NCBI GenBank assembly: GCA_027625915.1
Contig: JANTQA010000063.1
Location: forward strand, 5,041,501 to 5,105,500
Source: Anaeramoeba flamelloides
Taxonomy: Eukaryota > Metamonada > Anaeramoebidae
Length of the DNA: 64,000 bases
Direction of reading: 5' to 3'
A model generated the notes under the pieces. The model had not been told where the DNA came from. It was given only the letters and a program-made list of their open reading frames with translations, and made no database searches. How positions within the stretch are numbered: the stretch's first letter is position 1; every line of letters begins with the position of its first letter. The position numbers were made by a program, and so were the translations under genes. Below, in pieces: positions 1-10,494 of this stretch.

Positions 1-97
1 TATGAGCTTATGTATTCTTTTATCCAACTTTTTAAAAATCTAAATCAACATCAAATTTTGATATTGAAAAAATTTCACGGTAGCTTTGGATAGACTG
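1..97. repeat. Family B element, right end only (cut by window edge)
   Basis: The right terminus (ACGGTAGCTTTGGATAGACTG, then TA at 98-99) matches the ends of the element at 309-707. The left part lies outside the window. No coding content. Confidence 0.6.
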
Positions 98-109
98 TAT
101 TTTTTTTTT

Positions 110-208
110 TAATATGAGCATTCTTCTTCATAAATTAAACAATTTAAAAATCCATATCAACAGTAAAATTTGATATTGAAAAAATTTCAAGGTAGCTTTG
201 GAAAGTTG
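110..208. repeat. Family B element, truncated right end
   Basis: A second copy of the same terminus in the same orientation as 1-97, ending GGTAGCTTTGGAAAGTTG and followed by TA at 209-210. It looks like a truncated neighbour copy. Confidence 0.55.
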
Positions 209-308
209 TATAATTAAGATCTAGAAATAAGTGTTTTTTTTTTTTATTTTTTCTTTCTCAATTTTTCCATTTTTTTGATTTTCTTTTTTTAGTTGGTATG
301 TAATTATA

Positions 309-707
309 CAGTCAATCCAAAGTTACCTTGAACTTTTATCAATATCAAATTTTGATATTGATATAAAGTTTTACATAGTTCAATATGAGAATAATAAAGC
401 TCATATTGAAAAAAAAAATTCCAAAATGAGTCAATATTCAAGAATTTTTTCTGATTTTCAAAAAAGAAATTTTCAGAACCCAAAATGACTCTAAACAACA
501 AAAATTCATTAAGAAACAACATAAAATTTCCTCTAAAAAATAAATTTATTTTTCGATCACATTAGAAGAATATTTTTTTTATGAGCTCATTTATGAAAAA
601 AAATTTTCAATATAAGCTTTCTTATTCTTATATTCTTAGATTTAAAAATCTATATCAACATCAAAATTTGATATTGATAAAATTTCACGGTAGCCTTTGA
701 ACGGCTG
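309..707. mobile_element. Family B TA-flanked inverted-repeat element (MITE-like)
   Basis: Bounded by TA at 307-308 and 708-709. The left end starts CAGTCAATCCAAAGTTACC and the reverse complement of the right end starts CAGCCGTTCAAAGGCTACC. The arms continue through a shared internal palindrome (TATCAATATCAAATTTTGAT), so the terminal repeats are at least 60 bp. It is 399 bp with no ORF of note. TA duplication plus termini starting CAG is the style of Tc1/mariner-derived MITEs; that assignment is inferred. Confidence 0.7.
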
Positions 708-722
708 TATTTTTTCTTTTAT

Positions 723-1380
723 TAATTGATCAACTTTTAATTTTCATGTTCCATTAAGATTAGTAATTAAAAATCGTGTTTCACTTTTTTTCCCTGGGTC
801 ATTTTTTTTACTGGTAATAAAAGATCATTTTGAATTTTTGAAATTGAGATTTGTTTTTCGCTTTTTTTTCTTCTTGAATTTTTTGTCAAAGAGATACTCT
901 TTCATTTTTTTTCCAAAATGGTTATTTGGAATTTATCAATCAAAAGAATGGAAATTTCCCAATACCCTTTTTGGTTTCTAGTAGCACCTTTAGTCAGAAG
1001 GAAATCCAAGGAAAGTGATTCGACCCTTAAAGAAATTATTTTGTTTTTACCTTACCACACCACTTATTTGAATTTGAAAAGGAAAAAAACAAAAGTGACA
1101 AGTGTAAATTGAATGTCCAACAAAAGAATGGTGTTTTTCAAGTATTTATTGCACATTTAAAAATATTAATAAAAAAATAATAATAACAGGATTTGCGTTC
1201 TTATTCTCAAAAACACAATCAAACCATTTTTGAAAGGTAAAATATTTTTCAAAATAGTAATTTCTGTTACACCAAAAAGGCTGTTATTCACAGACTTCTC
1301 AAGCGAAATTAAAATTTGTTACTCTTTTCAAAAAATGGGATTTGTGTTGATCTAAAAAATAAGAACATACTGCGGTTGCG
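723..1380. other. Gene-free stretch left of ARL5
   Basis: Positions about 723-800 resemble the right end of family G elements (AATTAAAAA..GTTTCACTTTTTTTCC). Positions 918-1112 hold a 64-codon open frame with slightly higher GC that I do not recognise. Nothing else stands out. Confidence 0.4.
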
Positions 1381-2038
1381 TTATTTAATTTTATTTGTCA
1401 TCCAGCTCCAACCTTCTTTTAATCCTTTCCCTGTTAACGCACAGCATGGGCGTATTGCCCAGCAGTGGTTTTGAATTTCGTTTAACTTGAGAGCTCTGAT
1501 CAATTCTTTGGGCTCTAAAGAAGTTTTTTTGTCGGTTTTGTTTGCAAAGATTAAACAGCAGCACCCTTCCAGTTCTTTGTTGTTTAAAACATTGAAGATT
1601 TCCTTGCGTGTTGTTTCAAGTCTACTATGATCAGAGCTATCAACTACAAAAATAACAGCAGAGGTTTCAGGATAATAAGCAGACCATGTTCTTCGAAGTT
1701 TGTCTTGCCCACCAACCTAAAATTATTTGTAAAAACGATATTGACAAATTTGCCAAAATAAAGTTTTAATTTAGCATTGCTTTGAAATTCTTTGTCAAAA
1801 GAAAATCGAAAAGCTACCAAACAAAGAAGAAGAAATTTAGACTTACATCCCAACATTTAAATTTTACATTTTTGTATTCCAATTCTTCGCAATTTGATCC
1901 GATCGTAGGACACGTGTAAACAATTTCATTCATTGCTAAATAATAGAGTATGGTTGTTTTACCAGCATTGTCTAATCCTAGAATTAGAATTTTGTGAGTT
2001 TTGTTAGAATTAAAAAGTGTAGAAAGCCAATTTCCCAT
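1381..2038 (-). CDS. ARL5: ARL5-like ADP-ribosylation factor-like small GTPase, two exons
   Basis: Exon 1 is 2038-1847 and exon 2 is 1716-1381. The intron (1846-1717) starts GTAAGT and ends TTTTAG, phase 0. The joined protein is 175 aa, the normal Arf/Arl length. Seen in the sequence: Gly2 for N-myristoylation (starts MGNWLS), P-loop GLDNAGKT at 21-28, switch I Thr45, WDVGGQ at 63-68 split by the intron after Asp64, base-recognition NKTD at 123-126, and CCALTGKG at 155-162. The PTIGSN stretch and CCALTG match the ARL5 branch better than ARF1 or ARL1. Known role of the family: a Golgi GTPase that recruits tethers such as GARP for endosome-to-Golgi transport. The upstream in-frame Met (2056) was rejected because it would bury the myristoylated Gly. 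Residue 125 is Thr where many Arfs have Gln, which still fits NKxD. ARL assignment is firm; ARL5 subtype is likely. Confidence 0.93.
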
Positions 2039-2702
2039 ATTTAAAAGAATTTTCAAATTTAAGCCTTTTGAAATCGTTGTTTTTGCAACTTATAAAAAAA
2101 TGATTTTTGTTCTGAAATTGTAATGAACCTCTGATCATTTGATTTTTTTTTTAGGGTTGTGAGAGTTGAGGGTTTCGAGATAATTCGTAGTACAAATTTT
2201 TAATTTTGTAATTTGTTATCTGAATTTGTGATTTGCAAAATATTGATCAACTAAAACACATGGTTCACAAAAAAAAGAACTGGAACCCTAAATTGTAATA
2301 CCACCAGAATTGTTTTTGACAAAAAATTATTTTTTTATGCAAAAAGACTCATCATAACCGAACACAGTCATATTTTACACCAAAACTTTCTGATCGTTGA
2401 AATTGTACAGAAAGAAAAAAAAGTTTTTAAATGTAAATAATTCAAAAAGTAAATCAGGTATTTTTGGTTTTTTAAATATTGATGTTTGCAAAATTTTGCT
2501 TTATTTCTTCAAAAAAAAAAGTAGGTGTTAAAATAACGTTATAGATGTGATTGAGATAATAATTATTTTTTCCAAATTTTTAAAAAATTTGTTTTCAACT
2601 TTGATATTTGATAATTAATCATTTTCTAAAAGGTTTACTTTACTACATTTTCAGATTCAAAATGTACCCATCTCTATAAAGGTGTCTTTTTTTGTCTTTT
2701 TA

Positions 2703-2926
2703 CTGATGAATTCAAAAAATTGTGAGTTAAATTTTTGGTTTGTTTCAACTTTATGATTATTTTTTTTATTTAGCTTTGAATAAAACATTTTATTGTTTAA
2801 ATTTTGTAAAACGAGTTTTCCTTTGAAATACTTATTCACAAAAACTGGTTTAAAAGTTGTGTGTCTAGGATTTACAAAGTGATAATTGAACTTTAAAAAA
2901 ATTTTTTTTTTATTCCAGGTTTTGAT
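2703..2926. repeat. Family M element, diverged copy
   Basis: Starts TA then CTGATGAATTCAAAAAAT. The interior (AGCTTTGAATAAAACATTTTATTG and onward) matches the copies at 8268-8502 and 11636-11869. The right end has decayed, so its boundary is approximate. Confidence 0.5.
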
Positions 2927-4334
2927 CTTTTCTTACCACAGTTTGTATTCCATACTCAGTATGAAATACGGTCACTCCAGTTCGATAGTTCAAGAGATTT
3001 CAAGTTAGTGGATATCAATTCTCTTTGAAAATCTTGTTCTTTTCAAAAGTCAAAAGAAATTAGGAATTTTATTTTGCCTTTATCAGTATCAATTCTTCCT
3101 TTTTAATTTTTCAAATTCAACCCTTCCTTAAGGACAACGTTTCCGATTTATCAAATAGCCTCTACACCTTTAGATCTAATATTGTTTAAAATTTGAAAGA
3201 ATGATCATGAAAATATTCTCCAATTTAGATCAATAAAGCTAATTTTATGTCATTTTTTAATGAAAAATTGAAAAATGAGGAAAAAATTTTGAGATACATA
3301 AACTTGAAAACCCATTGCTAAGAAATGTAAAAAATAAAAAGAAAAATTACATCAGTTTTATAACTTAATTAATGACCATTAGATCAAACATTTTCGATAA
3401 ACAACACTAACTTTAAAAGATCAGATTATCTATGATTTTTTGATTATTGAGTAACATTGATTGTTCCATTGTCTGCATAAATCTGATTACTTCTGACAAA
3501 AGAGTTGTGGTTTTTTCTTAATTTTTTTTAGTTTGGTCATGATTCTTTTTGTTTTTTATGAATAAAAGTTCACAACAAATCTTTTACAAGAGTAATTACT
3601 TGGTATGATTTTTGAGTATAAGCGATCCAATAAAACCTACAAAACCTCTTTTTTATTTCTAGTGTGTTAAAACTTTTTTTGTGGTCTTGTTTCTCTCAAA
3701 ACCTATTTGTTAGTTTTAAGACAAATTTTTCAGGTTGTGTTGTAAAGCATTTTTTGGAATTTTACATGAATGTGATCTAATGGAAATTAAATTTGTTAAA
3801 ATTAGTCTGTTTATGGTAAATTTAAAAAAAAAAAACTTTATAATTTGAGAGAAAAAAACAATGATCTTTTTGGGAAATGTGAATTTTAGTAGATTTAACA
3901 CACTACAAAACCCACTCCAATTTCTTGTTTACAAAATATATCTTTGAAGTAAATAACAAAGGATTGTTATCAAAAATTGCCAATTTCATACATTTTAACC
4001 CTTTAGAACACATTTTAAAACCGTCTTAATTTACTTTTTTAGTCTATCAAAACAGTTTAGAAAATTTAAACAAGGTACCAGGGTTGGAATGCTTTAAATT
4101 TGTCATAAAGGGGAATTTTCTCAAAAAATGTTTTTTTTTCATAACCTACTTTTTCATTTTTTGATTAGGAGGTCATAAACTATTCTGAAAAATATTTCAT
4201 TTTTTACTTAGATCAAACTGGACAAAAAATTGTGAGATTTACCATCCATTAATACTAAATAGATGATATAGAACACTGGTTTTCAATTCCAAGCACAGTT
4301 CTTGAACCTAATAAGAAAAGTAACATTCAAATTA
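2927..4334. other. Gene-free AT-rich stretch
   Basis: No reading frame, RNA or clear repeat boundary was recognised here. Only short open frames and homopolymer runs are present. Confidence 0.4.
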
Positions 4335-4531
4335 TAGCCGTTCCACTTTTAAGCTACAAACTTCAATAAAAATTAAGGTACAATAAAAAGCTCAAATTTG
4401 GGCATAAAATACAGATATTATTAATATGATTTGTTTAAAAAAAAAAATTCAAAATTTTGTACCTTAATTTTACGATTTTTTTGTGACTTAAATTTGGTTG
4501 AAAGTTTGTACCTTAAATTTGAAACTGATTG
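4335..4531. mobile_element. Family A palindromic MITE-like element, copy 1
   Basis: TA-flanked (4333-4334 and 4532-4533), 197 bp. The left end reads TAGCCGTTCCACTTTTAAG and the right end TTGAAACTGATTG. It is a near-complete palindrome around an A/T-rich centre. More diverged than the copies near 11 and 47.5 kb. Confidence 0.7.
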
Positions 4532-4770
4532 TATATAAAATTATAATTTTATAACAAAGAACAATAAAGATTCTAAAGAAAACTTTTGAAAAATATTATT
4601 TCCAATGATTTTGTGAAGACCTTTGTGTTTTCTCAACAACAAATTTCAATTTTTTTTGGGAATTTGAAATAAAATTATTTTTTTTTATTGGAAAATGATA
4701 GTTTCTATTATCAAGTACAGTGATCAAAATCAAATGTGTGACCAATGAATATAATCCGTGTTTCTAAATA

Positions 4771-4785
4771 AAAACTGTTCTTTTC
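4771..4785. repeat. Target-site duplication of the LINE, poly(A)-side copy
   Basis: AAAACTGTTCTTTTC here is identical over 15 bases to 5912-5926 on the far side of the LINE. It directly abuts the T-run that is the element's poly(A) tail read on the plus strand. Confidence 0.85.
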
Positions 4786-5040
4786 TTTTTTTTTTTCTTT
4801 TTTTTTTTTTTTTTATTTTTGAAGAGAGAAAATTGTTTTTCTCCTGTGTGCCCTAATTTCTAAACTTTTTTTTAGAAATTTTGTTAAAGAATCACAAATT
4901 TTATTATCACTTACTAATGATAATATATATGATGAATTCTTTTTATTAATAATATCTCCGATATTATTAATTTTTTATTTTTTTCAAAAAATTCAGATAT
5001 CCAGATTTTTTCGATTTATTTTATAGGCCGGACAGTCCCA

Positions 5041-5364
5041 TCAAAAATGATCGAAATCTTCAATGATATCAATATTTAACTTTTCTTTACATAAATCACA
5101 ATTTTTATTTTTATTTTTACTTGTTACATAAGAGTACCTATTTAAACAATTAGTAAAATTTCGAAATTTTAGAATTGTTTTTGAAGCTTTCCAGTTTAAA
5201 TATTTTTGTTGTTTGAAATTGCAATTTTGTTGTTTTATAATTTTTAGATATTGTTGAACTTTCCAACTAGGTGAATTTTCCAATTCGGTTAATCGAAAAA
5301 CTTTTAATTCTAAATCTAATAATTTTAATCCCTTAGTGTGCCAATTAATATTTTCATTTTCCAA
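5041..5364 (-). pseudogene. LINE C-terminal domain fragment with zinc knuckle
   Basis: This 107-codon frame encodes the post-RT region, ending CDLCKEKLNIDIIEDFDHF at a TGA. Directly after the stop, in the same frame, come WDCPAYKI codons that complete the CCHC knuckle. The stop is therefore a mutation inside the old ORF. Confidence 0.8.
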
Positions 5365-5466
5365 TTTTCGAAAATTTAGTATTGTTTTTTAATTTTTTTT
5401 AAATTTAAGAAATCTAATTTTTCTATCAATTTATATTTTCTTCGGTATATTTTTAATCTAGCAAGA

Positions 5467-5911
5467 TCAATTTTTTGCTTCAGTTTTATAAATTAATCGA
5501 GGTGAATGGATATTAATTTGTAAGAAATTTGTGACTGTTTTATTGATAAATCTATCAATTCTTTCAAAATCATTTTGTTTCAAGTCAAATATTTCAAGAC
5601 CATAATAAAGTTGACTTAAAATGAGAGCTTTGAAAGAAGTTATTTTGACTCCATTGTTGAGTTTATTTTGTTGAAACAATCGATTAAGTGTTTCCAAGGA
5701 CTTTTCCACTTTTTTGAAATTATATTCAAGATGCGTGTTTTTTTCTAACCAAATCCCAAGATAAAAAATATCTTTTAATTCTTTTTTATATTTGGTTTTT
5801 TTATTATGTGGGTTCATCCCGAATCTTTTTATTATTTCAAAAATCCTTTCTAAATTAATTTTTAGAGAGATTAATGGCCCTTTCATAATAAGAATAAGAT
5901 CATCTGCATAC
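5467..5911 (-). pseudogene. LINE reverse transcriptase fragment (YADD to thumb)
   Basis: The longest intact frame of the LINE, about 148 codons, begins at the catalytic YADDLILI and continues through the thumb-like helices. No initiator Met belongs to it, since the first codon is TTG inside the truncated ORF. The sequence then continues in another frame with the Arg/Lys-rich stretch typical of LINE C-termini. Confidence 0.85.
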
Positions 5912-5926
5912 AAAACTGTTCTTTTC
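5912..5926. repeat. Target-site duplication of the LINE, 5' side copy
   Basis: Second copy of AAAACTGTTCTTTTC, directly next to the truncated 5' end of the LINE. All 15 bases match the copy at 4771-4785. Confidence 0.85.
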
Positions 5927-5984
5927 GTTCTTCCTGTATAAATGGAATATCCAACCCAACACCCAATATTGGATCTAAGTTAAA

Positions 5985-6225
5985 AGTGATTTTTAATACC
6001 AATTTGTGATCTTTTCAGTAAAATTTTATATTAGATATGCAATTTGTTGGTATTTTTTATGTAATTTTCTGTTTTTTTTTATTTTTTTGTTTTTTTTCTA
6101 AAAATTGTCTCAAAAAATTTACTCTTTTTTTTGAGATAAATTTTCCAATTGATCTTACATTTTGAGTATTTTATTTTTGAGAATAGAACTTTAAGAAATC
6201 AATACCATATCTATTTATGATTTAT
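5985..6225. repeat. Dispersed repeat N, copy 1
   Basis: Colinear similarity to about 12610-12850. Shared pieces include TTTTCAGTAAAA, ACTC..TTTTTTTGAGATAAATTTT and AATA..ACTTTAA..AATCAA. Non-coding; boundaries approximate. Confidence 0.5.
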
Positions 6226-6833
6226 AACTAGTTTCTTTGATCGATTAAAGTATAGGCCTTCAATAACAAAAAAAAAAAAAACACAATTTTTATTGTAGAA
6301 CAGGGATTAAACTTTTTGGTATACATTATTTTAACGAGGGTAAAAACTATTTTTATTTTTATTTTTTTTTTTGATTTACTATATTCTAATTCAATATGAT
6401 TGAAAAAAAAAAAAGAAAGAAAGAAATCAAAGAATGAACGGAACACAAAAGAATTTCTCGATTCAAGAACAACATGTTTTTTTTCATCTGCTTGTTTTTG
6501 ATATTGGAACAAATGCAAAGCATTGACAATTTTTTAAACAAAAGTAAATCTTTGAAAAAAAGTTAAACAACAAGTTTTTATACGAATAATTAAATTCATT
6601 TTAAAATAAATCACATAGTCTCAATTTTAATAGTGATTATTTTCTTTTCAAAGATCTTGTTTTTTCTCTACGTGATCTTTTACAAAAAAAAAAAAAAAAA
6701 AAAAACAAGAAAAATAGAAAATAATCCAGGCAAAAATGAAATTTTTTTTATTTTGAAAACTTCCAATTCTAATTTTATTTGAACAAAAAAAGTCAGATTT
6801 CAGTTTACAATTCTTGTTAAAAAAGAGAAATAA

Positions 6834-7434
6834 GGAAAAAAGATACAATGAGATTTTTAATTGGTAACCTTATTGGAAATGAAAATTTAAGATCAATTAA
6901 TAAAAGAAAAAAAAAATGATCAAAGACAAAATAGATGTTGAAACACAACGAATGTTTGTTTTTAAGACTATATTTTATTATGGGAATTTTCTTTGATTGA
7001 TCTACAATTAAAAATTTGGTGAAAAAAATTGAACATTTTTGAGATCTACAAAACTAAAACTACTTATCAGATTTGGACCAAAAAATTAAATTTAAATTTT
7101 TTTCGTTCGTTTAATTGAAAATAAGATAATGGATTGATACAGTCAGTTTCACTTTTAAGGCACAAACTTACAAAGAAATTTAATGCAATAAAAAAATCTC
7201 AAATTAAGGCACAAAATTCAAATTCTAGTAAAAATAAATTGTAAAAAAAAAAATTCCAAATTTTGTGCCGTAATTTAGTTGAAAGTTTTACGCCTTAAAA
7301 GTGAAATTGACTGTATTTGAAGTTAATTTATTTTTTTTTTTAATTTATTTTACTTTTTGTTTTCAATCAGGTTCTATTACGATTACCAATTAAAAACCGG
7401 GTTGAACTCTTTTCCCTGTTTAAACTTTTTTTCC
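6834..7434. mobile_element. Family G inverted-repeat element, interrupted by a family A copy
   Basis: The left end reads GGAAAAAAGATACAATGAG then TTTTTAATTGGTAACC. The reverse complement of the right end reads GGAAAAAAAGTTTAAAC and later TTTTTAATTGGTAATC. The arms match those of the element at 46820-47220. A family A element (7140-7313) lies inside it. Removing that insertion leaves about 425 bp, close to the 401 bp of the other copy. Confidence 0.6.
7140..7313. mobile_element. Family A palindromic MITE-like element, copy 2 (nested in G)
   Basis: TA at 7138-7139 and 7314-7315. Starts CAGTCAGTTTCACTTTTAAG and ends AAAGTGAAATTGACTG. 174 bp, the shorter size class. Confidence 0.85.
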
Positions 7435-7552
7435 GAATCATAAGGTTTACAATAGAGTGAATTTGTTAAAAGACTATCTTGTATTGGGTGTGGGAACATT
7501 TCTCTTTTCGTTCATAGCCGAACGAACTTTGATCAAGGATGAATTATTAATA

Positions 7553-8265
7553 GAGTCAATTCCACTTTTAAAACACAAAATTCGAAAGAAATTTTTAAGA
7601 AACACAAAAAATCTTAAATTAGGGAAAAAAATTCAAATTCTAGTCAAATAATTTGTAAACTCCCTTTCAAAATCATTGGCCCATTAAAAATCAAATTCTA
7701 AAGAAAAATATTTTTAATAAGTGAAGTTATCTATTATAATATAAAAATTTCGATTTTAATCTTCAGTTCTATACTCAAGAGATTTTTATTTTTTGTCTAA
7801 AAAATAAAAAAAAAGAAATAAAAAAAACTGTTAAAAAAAATTGTGCCATTTATTTTGAAAGAAGTTTTATATAAACGATATAATATTTAAAAAATGAATA
7901 AAACCCATTTATCGATTCTCCTTTCATTTGAATAACTAAATCTAATCTCTTTTTTATATTTGAAACCAATTTTTTCATTAATTCATCTGTTACTTCTTTC
8001 CAATTTTTCATTTGAATTTTCCATTATAACAAAACACTGTTGAAAAAATAAAAAAGAGAAAAAATGATTTTTTTGCAAACTTTTCATTATGAGGGGGAAA
8101 ACTTCAAAACGATACAAAAGTAATTCAAAATTCAAAAGTAGGATGGACCATTTAATATGAAATTTAGTTTATAAGAAAAAAAAATCCAAATTTTGTACCT
8201 TAATTTGAGATTTTTTGTGCCTTAAATAAAAATGAAAGTTTGTGTCTTTAAAGTGGAAACAGCTG
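7553..8265. mobile_element. Long family A relative with internal sequence (713 bp)
   Basis: The left arm reads GAGTCAATTCCACTTTTA after TA (7551-7552), with further family A sequence to about 7650. The right arm (about 8155-8265) ends AAAGTGGAAACAGCTG before TA (8266-8267). About 500 bp of non-palindromic interior separates the arms. Part of it (7680-7870) recurs near 9780-9995 and, inverted, near 21715-21960. This may be the longer parent form from which the short palindromes derive. No transposase reading frame is visible. Confidence 0.65.
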
Positions 8266-8267
8266 TA

Positions 8268-8502
8268 CTGATAAATTTCAATAAATATCAGAAAATTTTA
8301 GGTTTATTTTTTATATATAAAACTTTTTTATACTCGCTTTAAATAAAGCATTTTATTGGTTTTAAAAGTTGAAAACCTTTTTAAAATTGGTTTGACTTCT
8401 TAAAATACCTTTTTTTGAGTTTTTTTAAAAGTTAAAGTTAATTAATTACAAAAATGGAAATTGAACACAAAAAATTTTCTTTATTTTATTTGAATTTATC
8501 AG
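8268..8502. mobile_element. Family M TA-flanked element, copy 2
   Basis: 235 bp between TA (8266-8267) and TA (8503-8504). Ends are CTGATAAATTTCAATAAAT and, reverse complemented, CTGATAAATTCAAATAAA. It shares its left TA with the end of the long family A relative, so one inserted at the edge of the other. Confidence 0.8.
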
Positions 8503-9177
8503 TAAATGTTAAAAAATCAATTTTTGCCTTTCTTTTTTCTGAAATCCTAATCAGAGGGTCTCAGATAAGTTGAAAGGTTTTTAATAAAGAATTTCGATAT
8601 TTCTTCGGTCAATTAAAATATATATTTGGTTTAGACTTAATTACCAAAAAAAAAAAATAAATTTTTTGAAAAGTATCAAACCAAAATTGATGAAAATAAT
8701 TTAATTGGCAACCCAATAAACCACAATTTTTGAATTCAATATTCTCCAATATCTTTGTTTGAGACTGATAAATTAGGATTAGAGAAAAAAAAAAGAAAAA
8801 AATTACAAATCATTTCATTTTTGTGTAAAATATTAAAATCCAGATCAAGTACAGTAAGCGAATAACCAAATTAACAAGCCACCACACCATATACAAAATA
8901 ATGGTTTTTCAAATTCACTGTATTGTATACACTAGAGTATTTGTTCTTATAGATTGAAAATATTAATATCTCCAATAGTTAATGTTGCTTTAGTCTGAAG
9001 ATGTGAAATTTGATTTAACACTCAATTACTTTTTGTAGTGAGATCTAAGTTATAATTTATAGAACGAACAATAGAGAGATCTTTTAAAACAAATAAAAAG
9101 TAGATGTTCGAATATATTTTTTTTCTCTTTGTTTGAAATTTTTATTTTTTATTTTCGTTTTCTCACAGTTATGTAAC
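8503..9177. other. Gene-free stretch before the tRNA
   Basis: Holds only the tiny TA-flanked inverted repeat at 8852-8920, listed separately. The final 60 bases before the tRNA are T-rich. No upstream Pol III element is recognised; the internal A and B boxes should suffice. Confidence 0.4.
8852..8920. mobile_element. Very short TA-flanked inverted-repeat element
   Basis: 69 bp between TA at 8850-8851 and TA at 8921-8922. The left end CAGTAAGCGAATAACC and the reverse-complemented right end CAGTGAATTTGAAAAACC are related. Only one copy was noticed. Confidence 0.4.
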
Positions 9178-9250
9178 GCATCTTTAGCTCAGTGGTAGTA
9201 GCATCTCACTTGTAATGAGAAGGTCGAAGGTTCGAGTCCTTCAAGGTGCA
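9178..9250 (+). tRNA. tRNA-Thr (anticodon TGT)
   Basis: A 73-nt cloverleaf. The acceptor stem GCATCTT (9178-9184) pairs with AAGGTGC (9243-9249), with one T-G pair, and the discriminator is A (9250). The D arm is GCTC..AGC. The anticodon stem TCTCA/TGAGA (9204-9208/9216-9220) closes a loop CTTGTAA with anticodon TGT at 9211-9213, reading ACA. The B box GGTTCGAGTCC lies at 9229-9239. No intron and no encoded CCA, as expected for a eukaryotic nuclear tRNA. Confidence 0.96.
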
Positions 9251-9256
9251 AGCCTC

Positions 9257-9261
9257 TTTTT
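9257..9261 (+). terminator. RNA polymerase III terminator of tRNA-Thr
   Basis: Five T residues lie seven bases after the tRNA, followed by further T-runs. This is the usual oligo(T) Pol III stop. Confidence 0.75.
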
Positions 9262-9674
9262 CTTTTGTTTTTCTTTTTTTTTTTTATTATTTTTCTTTTT
9301 TCAAATATTTTCCATTCAAGTAGATCTCTCTTTTTTGACAAACGGACAAAATCAGTGCTGGTTTTCCGAACCAACTTTTTTTCACACAATTCTTCTTTAA
9401 AAAAAAGAAATTTTTCAAAAAATGAAATTTATTTGGTTACTTCACAAAAAGGCAAACAATGATAGTCAAGCGTAAAATAGAAAACTTGTTGATTCAAAAA
9501 TCAAATTATTGGGTTAAAATTCACCAGACTCAAACTTGAAGTTCAACTTTAATAAAAAGGATTACTTTTTCAAAAATGATTTTGTGAATATCAATAAAAG
9601 TAAATCAATAGAATTAAAATTTAATCCATATGTTCAATATGTAGTCTTAACATCCCAGAAAAAAAATAGACGTA

Positions 9675-10140
9675 TCAGTTTTAATTGTAAAACAGCAATC
9701 TAGAAATACATATTGCAAATATTTTTATTCCTTTTTTTGTTCATTTGAAAATAAAAACCAAGTCTAAAAATTAAATCATGCATTAAAATCAAAATAAACT
9801 CTATTTCAAAATCCTTAGCACTTTGAAAATCAAACTTTGGAAATAAAAATTTTTGTAAATTGAAGTTTTCTATAATAAAAAAATTATTATTTTAATATTC
9901 AGTTCTATATACTCAAAATATTTGTTTTTCATCTAAAAATATAATAAAAAAAAGTATAAAAAAGTAAAAAAAAATTGGGCTTTTTATTATGAAATTTAGT
10001 TTACATTCCAAACAACAAACTAAACAAAAATTTTTGAATATTCAATTTTTACAATTTGAATTCTTATTATAAACACAAAAAAATTCACTTTTTTTGGCAT
10101 ATTTGTTGTTAAACTTTTACTTTTCAAGTGGAATTGGCTT
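9675..10140. repeat. Probable second long family A relative, diverged
   Basis: The interior at 9780-9995 is colinear with 7680-7870 of the 713-bp element (CTCTATTTCAAAATCCTTAG, TTCAGTTCTATA..ACTCAAAATATTTG). The right end TTTTCAAGTGGAATTGGCT followed by TTA resembles the family A terminus. The left boundary is uncertain. Confidence 0.45.
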
Positions 10141-10300
10141 TATGATTTTAACAATAGGTGTTAATCCAATTTGAGAAATTTCAATTTGATATATCTTGGC
10201 TTGATCAGCAAAAATAAGTAAAAAAATTATTCATAAATTTTACTTTTCATTCCCATCTTACAATTAAAATTGATTTGACAATTATTTTTCAGAATCTTTA

Positions 10301-10494
10301 CAGTTAGTTCCACTTTTAAGGCACAAAATTCAATGAAAATTAAGATAGACAAAAAAATCTCAAATTAAGACACAAAATTCAGATTCTAGTAAAATAAATT
10401 GTAAAAAAAAAATTCCAAATTTTGTGCTTAATTTGAGATTTTTTTGTACCTTAAATTTAGTTGCAAGTTTGTGCCTTAAAAGTGGAACTAACTG
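10301..10494. mobile_element. Family A palindromic MITE-like element, copy 3
   Basis: TA at 10299-10300 and 10495-10496. Starts CAGTTAGTTCCACTTTTAAG and ends AAGTGGAACTAACTG, an exact inverted match of the outer 15 bases. 194 bp. Confidence 0.88.

Larger units (their letters stand above)
4786..5911 (-). mobile_element. 5'-truncated non-LTR retrotransposon (LINE), decayed
   Basis: Reads on the minus strand. The first retained codons encode the reverse-transcriptase catalytic YADD (5910-5899). They are followed by the palm/thumb region in an open frame to 5467 (LGIWLEKN, ALILSQLYYGLEIFDL). The C-terminal part lies in shifted frames, with a zinc knuckle CDLC..H..C near 5090-5020 and a basic tail ending at a TAA at 4815-4813. 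A poly(A) tail (plus-strand T-run) follows at about 4786-4812. A 15-bp direct repeat flanks the insertion exactly at the tail and at the truncation point, as target-primed reverse transcription leaves. Several in-frame stops and at least one or two frame changes show it is dead. The endonuclease and the N-terminal half of RT are absent. Confidence 0.9.

Noticed and set aside
918-1112. 64-codon ATG frame (MVIWNLSIKRM..)
   Set aside because: No recognisable domain, no supporting splice sites examined with confidence, and it ends in low-complexity Lys codons. It could be a small gene but is not supported.
5927-5990. Possible continuation of the LINE reading frame upstream of YADD
   Set aside because: The frame is open for only about 20 codons before a stop, and the 15-bp target duplication places the element border at 5911.
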